Shown: positions 5,254 to 11,594, numbered from the stretch's first letter. The stretch: 11,974 bases of DNA from CAZGOM01 sp964542875 (GCA_964542875.1 CAZIWA010000153.1:1-11974), one strand, 5' to 3'. Translations and numbers: made by a program. The notes: generated from the sequence alone by a model not told the origin.

Positions 5254-7587
5254 TCAGCCGACCTGGATGTCGTCGTCGCTTAAGAGGCCAAGATCAAAGC
5301 CGGCCTTGATGTAGTACATGGAGTGGACCCAGCCGATGGGCCAGCGGAAGGATTTGAAGCAGGCTTTGAAGGGGCGGGCGACGCGGTCGATGTAAGAGCG
5401 GTCACCGGTGAGGAGATAGCCGTAGAGGGCGCAGTTGTAGTCGGTGACGCGATGGCCGCCGTGCGTGCCCATGTTTTTGAGTTCCAGACGCCACTGGAGC
5501 TGGGAGAGCATGAAGGTTTTTAATGATTCATCCTGGGTGATCCGCCAGAGCCAGAACATGCCTTCCCAGGCGGCGTAGTCGCCGTAGGAGCAGACTTTGA
5601 CGGGATTGAGGATGGGTTTTGCGTCGAGCATCTTGCCGTATTTGGCGGTGTTGGCCATGAGGCATTCACGGACGATTTTCCAGCAGGCGTCGAGGTAGCG
5701 CTGGTCCTTGGTGAAGTGGTAGCACCAGGTGAGGTTGATCATGGGCTGGCCGGCTTCGCGCTGATCGGAGGCGATGATGCGGAAGCCTTCCTCGCAGTTG
5801 ATCCAGGTGAGGAGGTGCTCGCAGACGCGCTTGGCGGTTTCCAGGTATTCACGGTCGCCGGTGAGGACGTAAGCGAAGAGGTATTCGGTGAACCATTCAT
5901 GGGAGGGATAGGCGGTGCCGTTGTTGTGGTTGGTGGTGTGGGCGACCTGGCCGCCGGTCTGGAGCCAGTCGGTGCTGTAGGCGCAGTGGTCGACCTCCAT
6001 CATGTGCTGGGTGCCGGAGAGGGCGAATTCAAAGCAACCGTGGTTGCCGGTGCGGAGGTAGTTCTGGAAGTAGACGAGGTTGTGCATTTCCTCGTTGTTG
6101 GCACCGGTGTGATCGCCATAGTGCCAGAAGCCGGCGGCGGGCCAGGGGACGACTTGATCGACGGCGCCGAGCTGGCCATAGGAGACGCCGATCCATTGGT
6201 CCATGATCTTGCGTTCAAAAAGAAAGCGGGCATCGGGCTCGAAGGCGGGGACAAGGTCCATGGCGAAGACTTTGGCGTGGCGGATGTAGTTGAGGTCCGG
6301 GCAGATTTCGATGGTCTGGGCGGAGGGGACGTGGGTGTAGATGCCGCCAAAGTCCCAGGAGAGGTAGAGGGTTTGAATGTCGACGTCTTTAATGGAAGGG
6401 TCCAGCGGGGCGATATAAAAAGTGTGGGAGCGGCCGGCTCCCTGGGTGATGTCGAGCTTGCCGGCCCAGGTGGGGTAGAGCCAGAGGTGGAAGTCTGAAC
6501 CAGTGACAGTGAGTTCCTTGGGGTGGAGGCTGGTGAATTTTTCGAGGGAGACGAGCGCGCCGGATTTTTCGGAGAGAATGGCGAGATAAGGCCAGACGCA
6601 CTTGCTGCCGCCGGCCTGGAGGCGGAATTTGATGTCGCGGAGCCACCAGGGTTTTGCTTCGGCGGGGTCGTGGAGGACTTCGGGGTTTTTGACGAAGGAG
6701 TCGGCGTTGGCGCGCTCTTTGTGGGAGGTTGCGTAGTGATCGACATCGCCGGTGTCGGAGGCAATGATTTGTGGGTCTTCATTGACGCGCATGGTGTCGG
6801 GGAGATAGTGACGGGTGCGGGTGTTGGCGGTGAAGCAGCGCTTGGCGTCTTTTGGGATTGTGGTGGGGAAGGTGACGAGAAAATCAGAGATGGAGACGCC
6901 AGGGATAGGTTGTTCCCGGTTGCGGAAGGCGTGGGTGATTTTCACGTCGGTGCGGTTGGCGCGCAGCTCCAGGCGCAGGTAGTAGTCCAGCAGGGTTGCA
7001 CCATCTTCCGCGGTGTGCTTGCCGTCGATGCGGACGACGGTGCGGGAGGGGGAAGCGTGTTCGATGGTGACTTTCTTTTTGGACTTGACGATTGAATAGA
7101 GTTTGCCGGAGGTGTCTTTGAAAGTGATGTCAAAGGCGTTGGGGGTGATGAAGGCTTTTTTGTTATTGGTCCACTGCGTCACAAGCTGGCCGGGCTTGTT
7201 GGAAATGGTGAGGGAGGCCAGGCCGTTTGAGAGGGTGGTGATGCCTGCTTTGCTGACGGCGGCGACGGGGTTTTTGAGCGTGGGGGATTTGCCGGATTTT
7301 TCACGCAGGCGCGCTGTAAGAGCGCGGTTGCCGGAGGGCTCCAGGTCGACGGTGGTGTCGATGAGCGTCCATTGGAGGGAGCCATCGGGCCAGGTGTTGA
7401 GGGTGGTGAAGGTGGCGGGGATGGGCTTGCCGGATTCGTCGAGGAGTTCGAGTTGATCGGTGGAGGTGACTTGGCCGACGGGCCAGGGAACGCCGTGCGT
7501 GATGGGCTGGCTGGGCATGGGCCGGTGGGCGCGGTTGTGGAGATGAATGGTTTGCTGGGTCTTTAAAGCAGTGGTTTCAAGTGACAT
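5254..7587 (-). CDS. PL26/YetA-like protein (exo-rhamnogalacturonan lyase-like)
   Basis: The 777-residue protein resembles the three-domain family that includes Penicillium exo-rhamnogalacturonan lyase (PL26) and Bacillus YetA, enzymes of pectin side-chain breakdown. Residues about 15-95 look like the N-terminal RIFT barrel: PITHGVPWPVGQV, then TWPDGSLQWTLID. About 95-400 is a beta-sandwich region. About 400-777 is the alpha/alpha toroid, with the conserved-looking blocks GFWHYGD, NNEEMHNLVYFQNYLRTG, DHCAYSTDW, NGTAYPSHEWFTEYL and YAAWEGMFWLWRI. Catalytic residues are not assigned here, so substrate remains inferred. There is no signal peptide, so it should act in the cytoplasm on imported oligosaccharides. 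The frame is open up to 7722, but ATG at 7587 is chosen: AAAGG sits 6 nt upstream, and the 45 extra residues look non-coding. It is divergent from the prepilin-like gene. Confidence 0.8.
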   Translation of the reverse strand: MSLETTALKTQQTIHLHNRAHRPMPSQPITHGVPWPVGQVTSTDQLELLDESGKPIPATFTTLNTWPDGSLQWTLIDTTVDLEPSGNRALTARLREKSGKSPTLKNPVAAVSKAGITTLSNGLASLTISNKPGQLVTQWTNNKKAFITPNAFDITFKDTSGKLYSIVKSKKKVTIEHASPSRTVVRIDGKHTAEDGATLLDYYLRLELRANRTDVKITHAFRNREQPIPGVSISDFLVTFPTTIPKDAKRCFTANTRTRHYLPDTMRVNEDPQIIASDTGDVDHYATSHKERANADSFVKNPEVLHDPAEAKPWWLRDIKFRLQAGGSKCVWPYLAILSEKSGALVSLEKFTSLHPKELTVTGSDFHLWLYPTWAGKLDITQGAGRSHTFYIAPLDPSIKDVDIQTLYLSWDFGGIYTHVPSAQTIEICPDLNYIRHAKVFAMDLVPAFEPDARFLFERKIMDQWIGVSYGQLGAVDQVVPWPAAGFWHYGDHTGANNEEMHNLVYFQNYLRTGNHGCFEFALSGTQHMMEVDHCAYSTDWLQTGGQVAHTTNHNNGTAYPSHEWFTEYLFAYVLTGDREYLETAKRVCEHLLTWINCEEGFRIIASDQREAGQPMINLTWCYHFTKDQRYLDACWKIVRECLMANTAKYGKMLDAKPILNPVKVCSYGDYAAWEGMFWLWRITQDESLKTFMLSQLQWRLELKNMGTHGGHRVTDYNCALYGYLLTGDRSYIDRVARPFKACFKSFRWPIGWVHSMYYIKAGFDLGLLSDDDIQVG

Positions 7588-7685
7588 GAGGAACCTTTGG
7601 TTAAAAAGTTCGTAACAGCATGAGACTTTTGGGGTGAAATGGGAAGCGGGGGACGAGTGGGCGGTGGAAATTCGATGGGAGTGAG

Positions 7686-7702
7686 TTGTTAAAGCGTTAC
7701 AA
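7686..7702. promoter_or_regulatory. LacI-type operator-like site upstream of the PL26-like gene
   Basis: TTGTTAAAGCGTTACAA is an imperfect palindrome (outer arms TTGT and ACAA) with the AAAGCGTT core typical of LacI/CcpA-family sites; its last 14 bases match 12 positions of the catabolite-response element consensus as I recall it. It lies about 100 nt upstream of the PL26-like start codon. No regulator gene is present in the window, so binding is inferred. Confidence 0.35.
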
Positions 7703-7767
7703 ATTAAATCGCCGCGGGACATGGGTGTGGAAATGAGGGGATGTCACACTTGTGCAGTCGCCTTGTG

Positions 7768-7797
7768 TTGATTTTGTATAACAACCTAGGTTATAAA
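7768..7797 (+). promoter_or_regulatory. Promoter of the prepilin-like gene
   Basis: TTGATT (7768-7773) and TATAAA (7792-7797) are separated by 18 nt and match the sigma-70 consensus at 4 and 5 of 6 positions. The predicted start near 7804 gives a leader of about 60 nt before the ATG at 7863. The palindrome at 7783-7792 fills part of the spacer and touches the -10, the classic place for a repressor site. Confidence 0.55.
7777..7795. promoter_or_regulatory. Palindrome overlapping the -10, likely operator
   Basis: AACCTAGGTT (7783-7792) is a perfect 10-bp palindrome. Overlapping it, TATAAC (7777-7782) and GTTATA (7790-7795) form a second inverted pair around a 7-nt centre. The site is shared by the divergent PL26-like and prepilin-like genes, so one bound protein could control both. 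The protein is unknown. Confidence 0.45.
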
Positions 7798-7862
7798 CGA
7801 TGTTCGTGTTGATTTGAGACCTTTCATAACGCTGGGCCTGTGCGTGCCAGGGGGATTCGCCA

Positions 7863-8636
7863 ATGACTCGAAATAAACAAGCCGGCCGGGGTTTTTGTCT
7901 GGGTTTTACGCTGGTGGAACTGCTGGTGGTGATTGCCATCGTGGCGGTGATGGCTTCGCTTTTGGTGCCGGCAATCAGCAAGGCGCGGCGGCAGACGCTG
8001 GTGCTGCGGTGTGCGGCGAATCTGCGTCAGGTTTCGTATGCCACGATCGCGTATTCGTATGACAACAAAGGGTTGTTTCCCGAGAGCGGCGGGGGTGGGT
8101 TTCCCGATGACTACGGCAACCGGTTTCAGCGGGCGATCGAGATTCGAGACGACTATCTGAACGGGGATTCGAAGGTGTTTCACTGCCCGGTGGCACAGCC
8201 GCTTTATACGACGCCGACGTGGAAAGAGGCGACGGGTTCGCTTTTCGCCGCGCATGGGCAGATCGGGTACTTCTACCTGGGTGGGTGGGGGTCTGCGGAT
8301 ACCCGGTCGAATTGGACTTACTACGGCTGGTACAACATCGTTGCTTCGTTTAACGGGACCAAGCGTTTGACGCCGACATATTCCCGGCTGGAAGCGGAGA
8401 ATGCGGGGAATGCCAATGAGCGGCCGCTGCTGATGGACATCAGCTTGAATACGGGGATTGCGTTCCTGGGGTCGGGCAATACGTATCGGACTTATCCCAA
8501 CCCGGCGCATGCGCCGACGGCGGGTCTGCGCAGCACACCGGACCAGAATGTGGCGTATGTCGATGGGCATGGGGAGACGCACGGCAACCCGTTTATCACC
8601 AAGCCCAAGCGGAATTCGATCTGGATGTATTTTTGA
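7863..8636 (+). CDS. Prepilin/pseudopilin-like protein with N-terminal methylation motif
   Basis: The 257-residue protein starts with a type IV prepilin signal: a short leader ending in LG, then FTLVELLVVIAIVAVMASLLVPAI. The predicted cleavage is Gly14-Phe15, with the conserved Glu at +5 of the mature chain. The hydrophobic helix should anchor it in the inner membrane until prepilin peptidase processes it. The remainder (Tyr/Gly-rich, with CPVAQPLY and the late motif NVAYVDGHGE) resembles the large set of type-II-secretion-G-like surface proteins in planctomycetes and Lentisphaerae; the usual H-X9-DG C-terminal signature is not matched exactly. The ATG at 7863 has AGGGGG 8 nt upstream. These proteins often sit beside glycan-degrading genes in PVC genomes, as here beside the PL26-like gene, but their role is unsettled. 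Only 4 nt separate its stop from the convergent permease stop. Confidence 0.88.
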   Translation: MTRNKQAGRGFCLGFTLVELLVVIAIVAVMASLLVPAISKARRQTLVLRCAANLRQVSYATIAYSYDNKGLFPESGGGGFPDDYGNRFQRAIEIRDDYLNGDSKVFHCPVAQPLYTTPTWKEATGSLFAAHGQIGYFYLGGWGSADTRSNWTYYGWYNIVASFNGTKRLTPTYSRLEAENAGNANERPLLMDISLNTGIAFLGSGNTYRTYPNPAHAPTAGLRSTPDQNVAYVDGHGETHGNPFITKPKRNSIWMYF

Positions 8637-8640
8637 GGCT

Positions 8641-9423
8641 TCAGCTTGAGGCGCTGGTGTAATGGCGCATGGCGAAGGTCCAGAACCAGCGGGAGAAGGT
8701 GAGCAGGCCTGCGGCGATGAGGAAGGCCAGAACCACCGGCCAGAAGGTGGATTGGCCCAGCAGCATCTGCGCGGGGACGGTGGTGAGGAAGGCGACGGGG
8801 AGCACGAGGGTGAAGATGAGCCGGTAGGCGGGGGGATATGCCGTCACGGGGTATTTGCCGGACTCCAGGAATGCGCGGAGCACTTCGGTGACGTTGTAGA
8901 TTTTGACGAACCAGACGCTGAGGGTGCAGAGGGTGTACCAGAGGGCGTAGAGGATCATCATGGCGGCGATGAGGGCGGGGACGGCGCGCAGGTAATCCAT
9001 GGGGCCGAGGTTGTTTAAGTGGCCGGCGTAGCCCAGGAGAATAAAGCCGAAGCACAGGTCGGGTATGCCCCAGGGGTTAAAGTGCCGGGTGGAGAGCCAG
9101 AGCTGGGTATCGACGGGTTTGAGGAGTACAAAGTCGAGCGTGCCGGTCTGGACGTGGCGGACGATGCGGGTGAGATTCGCCGAGAGGACTGTGGCGGTGA
9201 AGCCTTCGAGGAGGGTGAAGCAGCCGGTGACCAACAGGGCTTGCTGCCAGGACCATCCGCCTAGGTTTGCGCCGGTGCGATAGACGATAAAGAGGGTGAA
9301 GAGGCTGCCGGCGAGGGTGCCGAGGCTGGTGAAGAGGGCGAAGAGAAAGTTCAAGCGGTATTCCATCTCCGCGACGATGGAGGTGGCCCAGAAGAGCTTG
9401 ATGAGACGAAGGCTGCGCAGCAT
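8641..9423 (-). CDS. ABC exporter permease (ABC-2 / DUF990-type, COG3694-like)
   Basis: This 260-residue integral membrane protein should form half of the membrane channel of an ABC exporter with the permease encoded just upstream. About six hydrophobic segments are visible, for example near residues 24-48, 60-85, 117-135, 143-172, 200-222 and 228-248. The segment HVQTGTLDFVLLKPVDTQ is the recurring cytoplasmic motif of this family. Its ATG follows the TAA of the upstream permease gene with no gap, and GGGGG lies 5 nt before the ATG inside that gene, so translation is coupled. It is the last gene of the three-gene unit. The substrate is unknown; a related cyanobacterial exporter has been linked to viologen resistance, which does not define the natural substrate here. 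Confidence 0.85.
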   Translation of the reverse strand: MLRSLRLIKLFWATSIVAEMEYRLNFLFALFTSLGTLAGSLFTLFIVYRTGANLGGWSWQQALLVTGCFTLLEGFTATVLSANLTRIVRHVQTGTLDFVLLKPVDTQLWLSTRHFNPWGIPDLCFGFILLGYAGHLNNLGPMDYLRAVPALIAAMMILYALWYTLCTLSVWFVKIYNVTEVLRAFLESGKYPVTAYPPAYRLIFTLVLPVAFLTTVPAQMLLGQSTFWPVVLAFLIAAGLLTFSRWFWTFAMRHYTSASS

Positions 9424-10221
9424 TTAAGCCCCCATCCCGGAATAGCGGCGGAGGCCTCGTTTCCAGAGGAAACGGTTGAGCACAAAGAAGCCGGCGAACC
9501 AGACGCACATGACCAGCGTGCCCTGCGCGACGCCGGAGAGATCGCCCATCAAGACCTTGGCGGGAAGGTAGATGAGGTAGGGGAACGGCGTCCATTGAAT
9601 GATGCTGCGCAAGGGTTCCGGGTAGAGCTCAAGCGGGGCAATGATGCCGGAAAAGAAGAGGTACAGGAGGAACCACATCTGCTCCAGCGCGCCGGCGCGC
9701 TCGACCCAGAAGGAGAGGAGGGCGAAGGTGTATTGGATGAGAAAGCGCAGCGCGAAGGCGAGATGGACGATGAAAAGGAAGGCGATGATGTTGGTGAAGC
9801 CCGGCCACCAAGCGGCGGCGGGGTAAAGCAGGAAAAAGACCGCGATGAAGATGGCGAGGATGGGGAAGCGGGTGAGCCGTTCGCCCATGTGGCCGTAGAA
9901 GTGGCGGCAGACGGGATCAACGGGCTGGAGCAGGGAATTGGAGAGGGAGCCGTCGACGACCTGCTGTTCAAAATCCCAGATCATCCAGACGACGGTGAGC
10001 TGACGGGTGAGGAAGACGGCGAAGAAGTAACGGGCGAAGTCGACGGCGTTGAACCCGGCGACGGGGCCCGCCTGGGCGATGTGGATCCAGAGCCCCATCA
10101 GAATGAGAGGGAGGATGCCGGCGAGCATCCAGAGGATGATTTCGGCGCGATACTCGAGCATGTAGGCGTAGCTGACGCCTGTCATGGTTCGGCCGATGCG
10201 GATTGTGGAGGAGAGGGGCAT
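9424..10221 (-). CDS. ABC exporter permease (ABC-2 / DUF990-type, COG4587-like)
   Basis: This 265-residue protein is the partner permease. It has about six hydrophobic segments and the family signature region VDGSLSNSLLQPVDPVCR near residues 91-108, which aligns in character with the TGTLDFVLLKPVD motif of the downstream permease. Its later half has the typical run FFSGIIAPLELYPEPLRSI followed by WTPFPYLIYLPAKVLMG. The ATG at 10221 lacks a Shine-Dalgarno and follows a C-rich leader; a second in-frame ATG at 10185 (MTGVSYAYMLEYR) is a possible alternative start, also without a clear ribosome site. It lies 149 nt after the ATPase gene in the same direction and abuts the second permease exactly. 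Confidence 0.85.
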   Translation of the reverse strand: MPLSSTIRIGRTMTGVSYAYMLEYRAEIILWMLAGILPLILMGLWIHIAQAGPVAGFNAVDFARYFFAVFLTRQLTVVWMIWDFEQQVVDGSLSNSLLQPVDPVCRHFYGHMGERLTRFPILAIFIAVFFLLYPAAAWWPGFTNIIAFLFIVHLAFALRFLIQYTFALLSFWVERAGALEQMWFLLYLFFSGIIAPLELYPEPLRSIIQWTPFPYLIYLPAKVLMGDLSGVAQGTLVMCVWFAGFFVLNRFLWKRGLRRYSGMGA

Positions 10222-10370
10222 GGGAGGGTGGGGAAGGGTCTGGGGTCTCGGGTCTGGGGTCTGATTTGGTCAGAGGGAGGAGGGAGGCCTGCGGCCTTTT
10301 TCGGGTTTTGGGTTTTGGGTCGAAGAGAGAGAGGAAGGGATGAAGAAGAGGGGTGGTTGGTGGTTTTGGG
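10222..10370 (-). repeat. C-rich spacer with G-tracts on the plus strand
   Basis: The gap between the ATPase and permease genes is strongly strand-biased: G-rich on the plus strand, so C-rich and G-poor in the operon transcript. It contains GGGAGGGTGGGGAAGGG (10222-10238), a canonical G-quadruplex pattern abutting the permease start codon. A 14-bp tandem repeat follows (GGTCTGGGGTCTCG 10237-10250, then a copy matching 12 of 14 at 10251-10264), then GGGTTTTGGGTTTTGGGT (10303-10320). In RNA the C-rich, unstructured stretch resembles a Rho-utilisation region. No protein-coding potential was seen. Confidence 0.6.
10285..10301 (+). terminator. Terminator-like hairpin with no plus-strand gene upstream
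   Basis: AGGCC (10285-10289) and GGCCT (10293-10297) form a 5-bp stem around TGC, followed by TTTT (10298-10301). The shape is that of a weak intrinsic terminator on the plus strand, but no plus-strand gene precedes it. It could curb antisense transcription or be chance in a low-complexity spacer. Confidence 0.25.
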
Positions 10371-11381
10371 TTATTGGGGTGGTGGGGATTCGGGGGTTGG
10401 TTTGGGTTTGGATTGGGAGAACATTTTGGCGATGACTTCTTCGATGGGCGGGTCGGTGACGGTGAGGTCTTTGACGTTGAGGGTGGAGAGCATCTGGGTG
10501 ACGGTGGCGGGGAGGGTGTCGCGTTTGGCGAGGACGGTGAGCGACATGCCCTGGAGTTTTTGTTCGACGCCGAGGGAGTCGATGACGCCCGGAGCGGGGG
10601 TGTCGGTGAGGTCTGCGGTGATGAGCCGGTAGGGGGCGAACTTGGCGAGGATGTCGTCGAGGGAGCCGTCGTGAATGAGGCGGCCGTGATCGATGACGAG
10701 GACGCGGGAGCAGAGGGAGACGATGTCCGCCATGTAGTGGCTGGTGAGGATGATGGTGGCGCCGGTTTCCTTGTTGTAGGTGCGGAGGAATTCGCGCACG
10801 GCGGCCTGGGCGTTGACGTCGAGGCCGAGGGTGGGCTCGTCGAGGAAGAGGATCTGGGGCTGGTGGATGAGTGCGGCGAGGAGTTCGGCTTTCATCCGCT
10901 GGCCGAGGGAGAGCTTGCGGACGCTTTGGCGCAGCTCGGCGGTGATGTCGAGCATTTTGGAGAGCTTTTGCAGGCGGTCCTGATAGACGGCGTCGGGGAT
11001 TTCGTAGACGGCGGCGTTGATGCGGAGGGAATCCAGCACGGGGAGGTCCCAGATGAGCTGCTGCTTTTGGCCCATGACCATGGTGATGGATTTGAGGAAG
11101 TCGTGCCTGCGGTCAAAGGGGTTGAAGCCGGCGACCTGGACGGAGCCGGAGGTGGGGTGGATGAGGCCGGTGAGCATCTTGAGGGTAGTGGTTTTGCCGG
11201 CGCCGTTGGGGCCTAAAAAACCGACGAATTCGCCTGGCTGGATGTCGAAGGAGACGGAATCGACCGCCTGGATGGATTTGTACTGGCGCTTGAAGAAGTG
11301 CTTGAGGGTGTTGGCGAAGCCCGGGGACTTGAGAGAGACCCGGTAGGCCTTGGTGAGGGATTGAACCTGGATGATGGGCAT
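10371..11381 (-). CDS. ABC exporter ATP-binding protein (COG4586-like)
   Basis: This 336-residue cytoplasmic ATPase powers the exporter formed by the two downstream permeases. In order: an N-terminal segment with SLKSPGFANTLKHFFKRQYK, characteristic of this subfamily and placed between the first strand and the core; Walker A GPNGAGKTT near residue 60; the Q-loop region MGQKQQLIWDLPVLDSL; signature LSLGQRMKAELLAAL; Walker B ILFLDEPTLGLD; and the switch histidine in ILTSHYM. After about residue 240 comes an accessory C-terminal domain ending in a Pro-rich tail (KPKPTPESPPPQ). The frame is open 111 nt further upstream, but the chosen ATG at 11381 begins the usual IIQVQSLTKAY strand, and the extra residues are Pro-rich and unlike the family. 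The start has no Shine-Dalgarno and follows TACAATCCCCCC, compatible with a leaderless mRNA. Confidence 0.9.
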   Translation of the reverse strand: MPIIQVQSLTKAYRVSLKSPGFANTLKHFFKRQYKSIQAVDSVSFDIQPGEFVGFLGPNGAGKTTTLKMLTGLIHPTSGSVQVAGFNPFDRRHDFLKSITMVMGQKQQLIWDLPVLDSLRINAAVYEIPDAVYQDRLQKLSKMLDITAELRQSVRKLSLGQRMKAELLAALIHQPQILFLDEPTLGLDVNAQAAVREFLRTYNKETGATIILTSHYMADIVSLCSRVLVIDHGRLIHDGSLDDILAKFAPYRLITADLTDTPAPGVIDSLGVEQKLQGMSLTVLAKRDTLPATVTQMLSTLNVKDLTVTDPPIEEVIAKMFSQSKPKPTPESPPPQ

Positions 11382-11387
11382 GGGGGG

Positions 11388-11393
11388 ATTGTA
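11388..11393 (-). promoter_or_regulatory. Possible -10 for leaderless transcription of the ABC operon
   Basis: On the minus strand TACAAT (5 of 6 matches to the sigma-70 -10) is followed by six C and then the ATPase ATG. That spacing would place transcription start at the A of the ATG. No good -35 hexamer is seen 16-18 nt upstream, which is also true of many leaderless promoters. Confidence 0.4.
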
Positions 11394-11420
11394 GTGGGGC
11401 GTGGGGATTGGTGGAGGACT

Positions 11421-11560
11421 ATGCGCCCGGGTGAACGGGTTGTCGAGTGCCCATGAGGAACCTGTAAGGGGAATCATGCCGCAAAACGGCATTCACCTTG
11501 GGTGGCATGAGACACATCGAAGCCCGCAGATAGCCCGAAAACCCGATACCCCGGGTGCAT
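11421..11560. ncRNA. Candidate structured RNA: long rod-like fold
   Basis: The two ends pair over 11 bp: ATGCGCCCGGG (11421-11431) with CCCGGGTGCAT (11550-11560), one G-T pair. Moving inward, CGGGTT (11436-11441) pairs with AACCCG (11540-11545); TCGAGTG (11443-11449) with CACATCGA (11513-11520, one bulged A); CCCA and AGG (11450-11458) with CCT and TGGG (11496-11502); and ATGCCG (11476-11481) with CGGCAT (11487-11492) around a CAAAA loop. Collinear nested helices over 140 nt are unusual for a spacer. The rod shape, and CATTCACCTTG at 11490-11500, recall 6S RNA, but the match is short and I cannot assign a family. The strand is undecided. Confidence 0.4.
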
Positions 11561-11575
11561 GCGCCGACAAATACC

Positions 11576-11594
11576 CCAAATGCTTTTACCCTGG
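11576..11594. repeat. 19-nt direct repeat, copy 2
   Basis: CCAAATGCTTTTACCCTGG is identical to positions 1-19. It begins 15 nt after the foldable element ends. The heptamer ATACCCC occurs twice just before or overlapping it (11546-11552 and 11571-11577), followed in both cases by three bases and TGC, so the repeat may belong to a larger pattern. Confidence 0.8.

Larger units (their letters stand above)
7766..7815 (+). promoter_or_regulatory. 10-nt direct repeats in the divergent control region
   Basis: TGTTGATTT occurs at 7766-7774 and again at 7807-7815, and the identity includes one further G on the left of each copy. The copies are 41 bp apart, close to four helical turns. The first contains the proposed -35 hexamer of the prepilin-like gene. 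Two in-phase copies suggest a binding site for a regulator, or two alternative -35 elements. Confidence 0.35.

Noticed and set aside
5716..6498. 260-residue plus-strand frame inside the PL26-like gene
   Set aside because: Gly/Val/Asp-rich composition typical of antisense frames; the minus-strand frame carries recognisable conserved blocks over the same bases.
7588..7722. 45-residue upstream extension of the PL26-like protein
   Set aside because: A good AAAGG ribosome site precedes the internal ATG at 7587, and the extension overlaps the operator-like palindrome and has unrelated composition.
10303..10320. GGGTTTT repeats resembling telomeric sequence
   Set aside because: Only two and a half units inside a G-rich operon spacer of a bacterial chromosome; low-complexity drift is the simpler reading.
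9595..10632. 345-residue plus-strand frame across the first permease and the spacer
   Set aside because: It is Glu/Asp/Gly-rich, antisense to a membrane protein, and runs on through a low-complexity spacer; no homology is recognisable.
10353..11216. 287-residue plus-strand frame opposite the ABC ATPase
   Set aside because: Antisense to Walker A, signature and Walker B motifs of a clear ATPase; composition is low complexity (Gly, Glu, Asp, Val).
11490..11500. Short identity to a segment of Escherichia coli 6S RNA
   Set aside because: An 11-nt match is too short to assign the family, and the helices seen do not clearly reproduce the 6S central bubble; kept only as a hint for the structured-RNA candidate.
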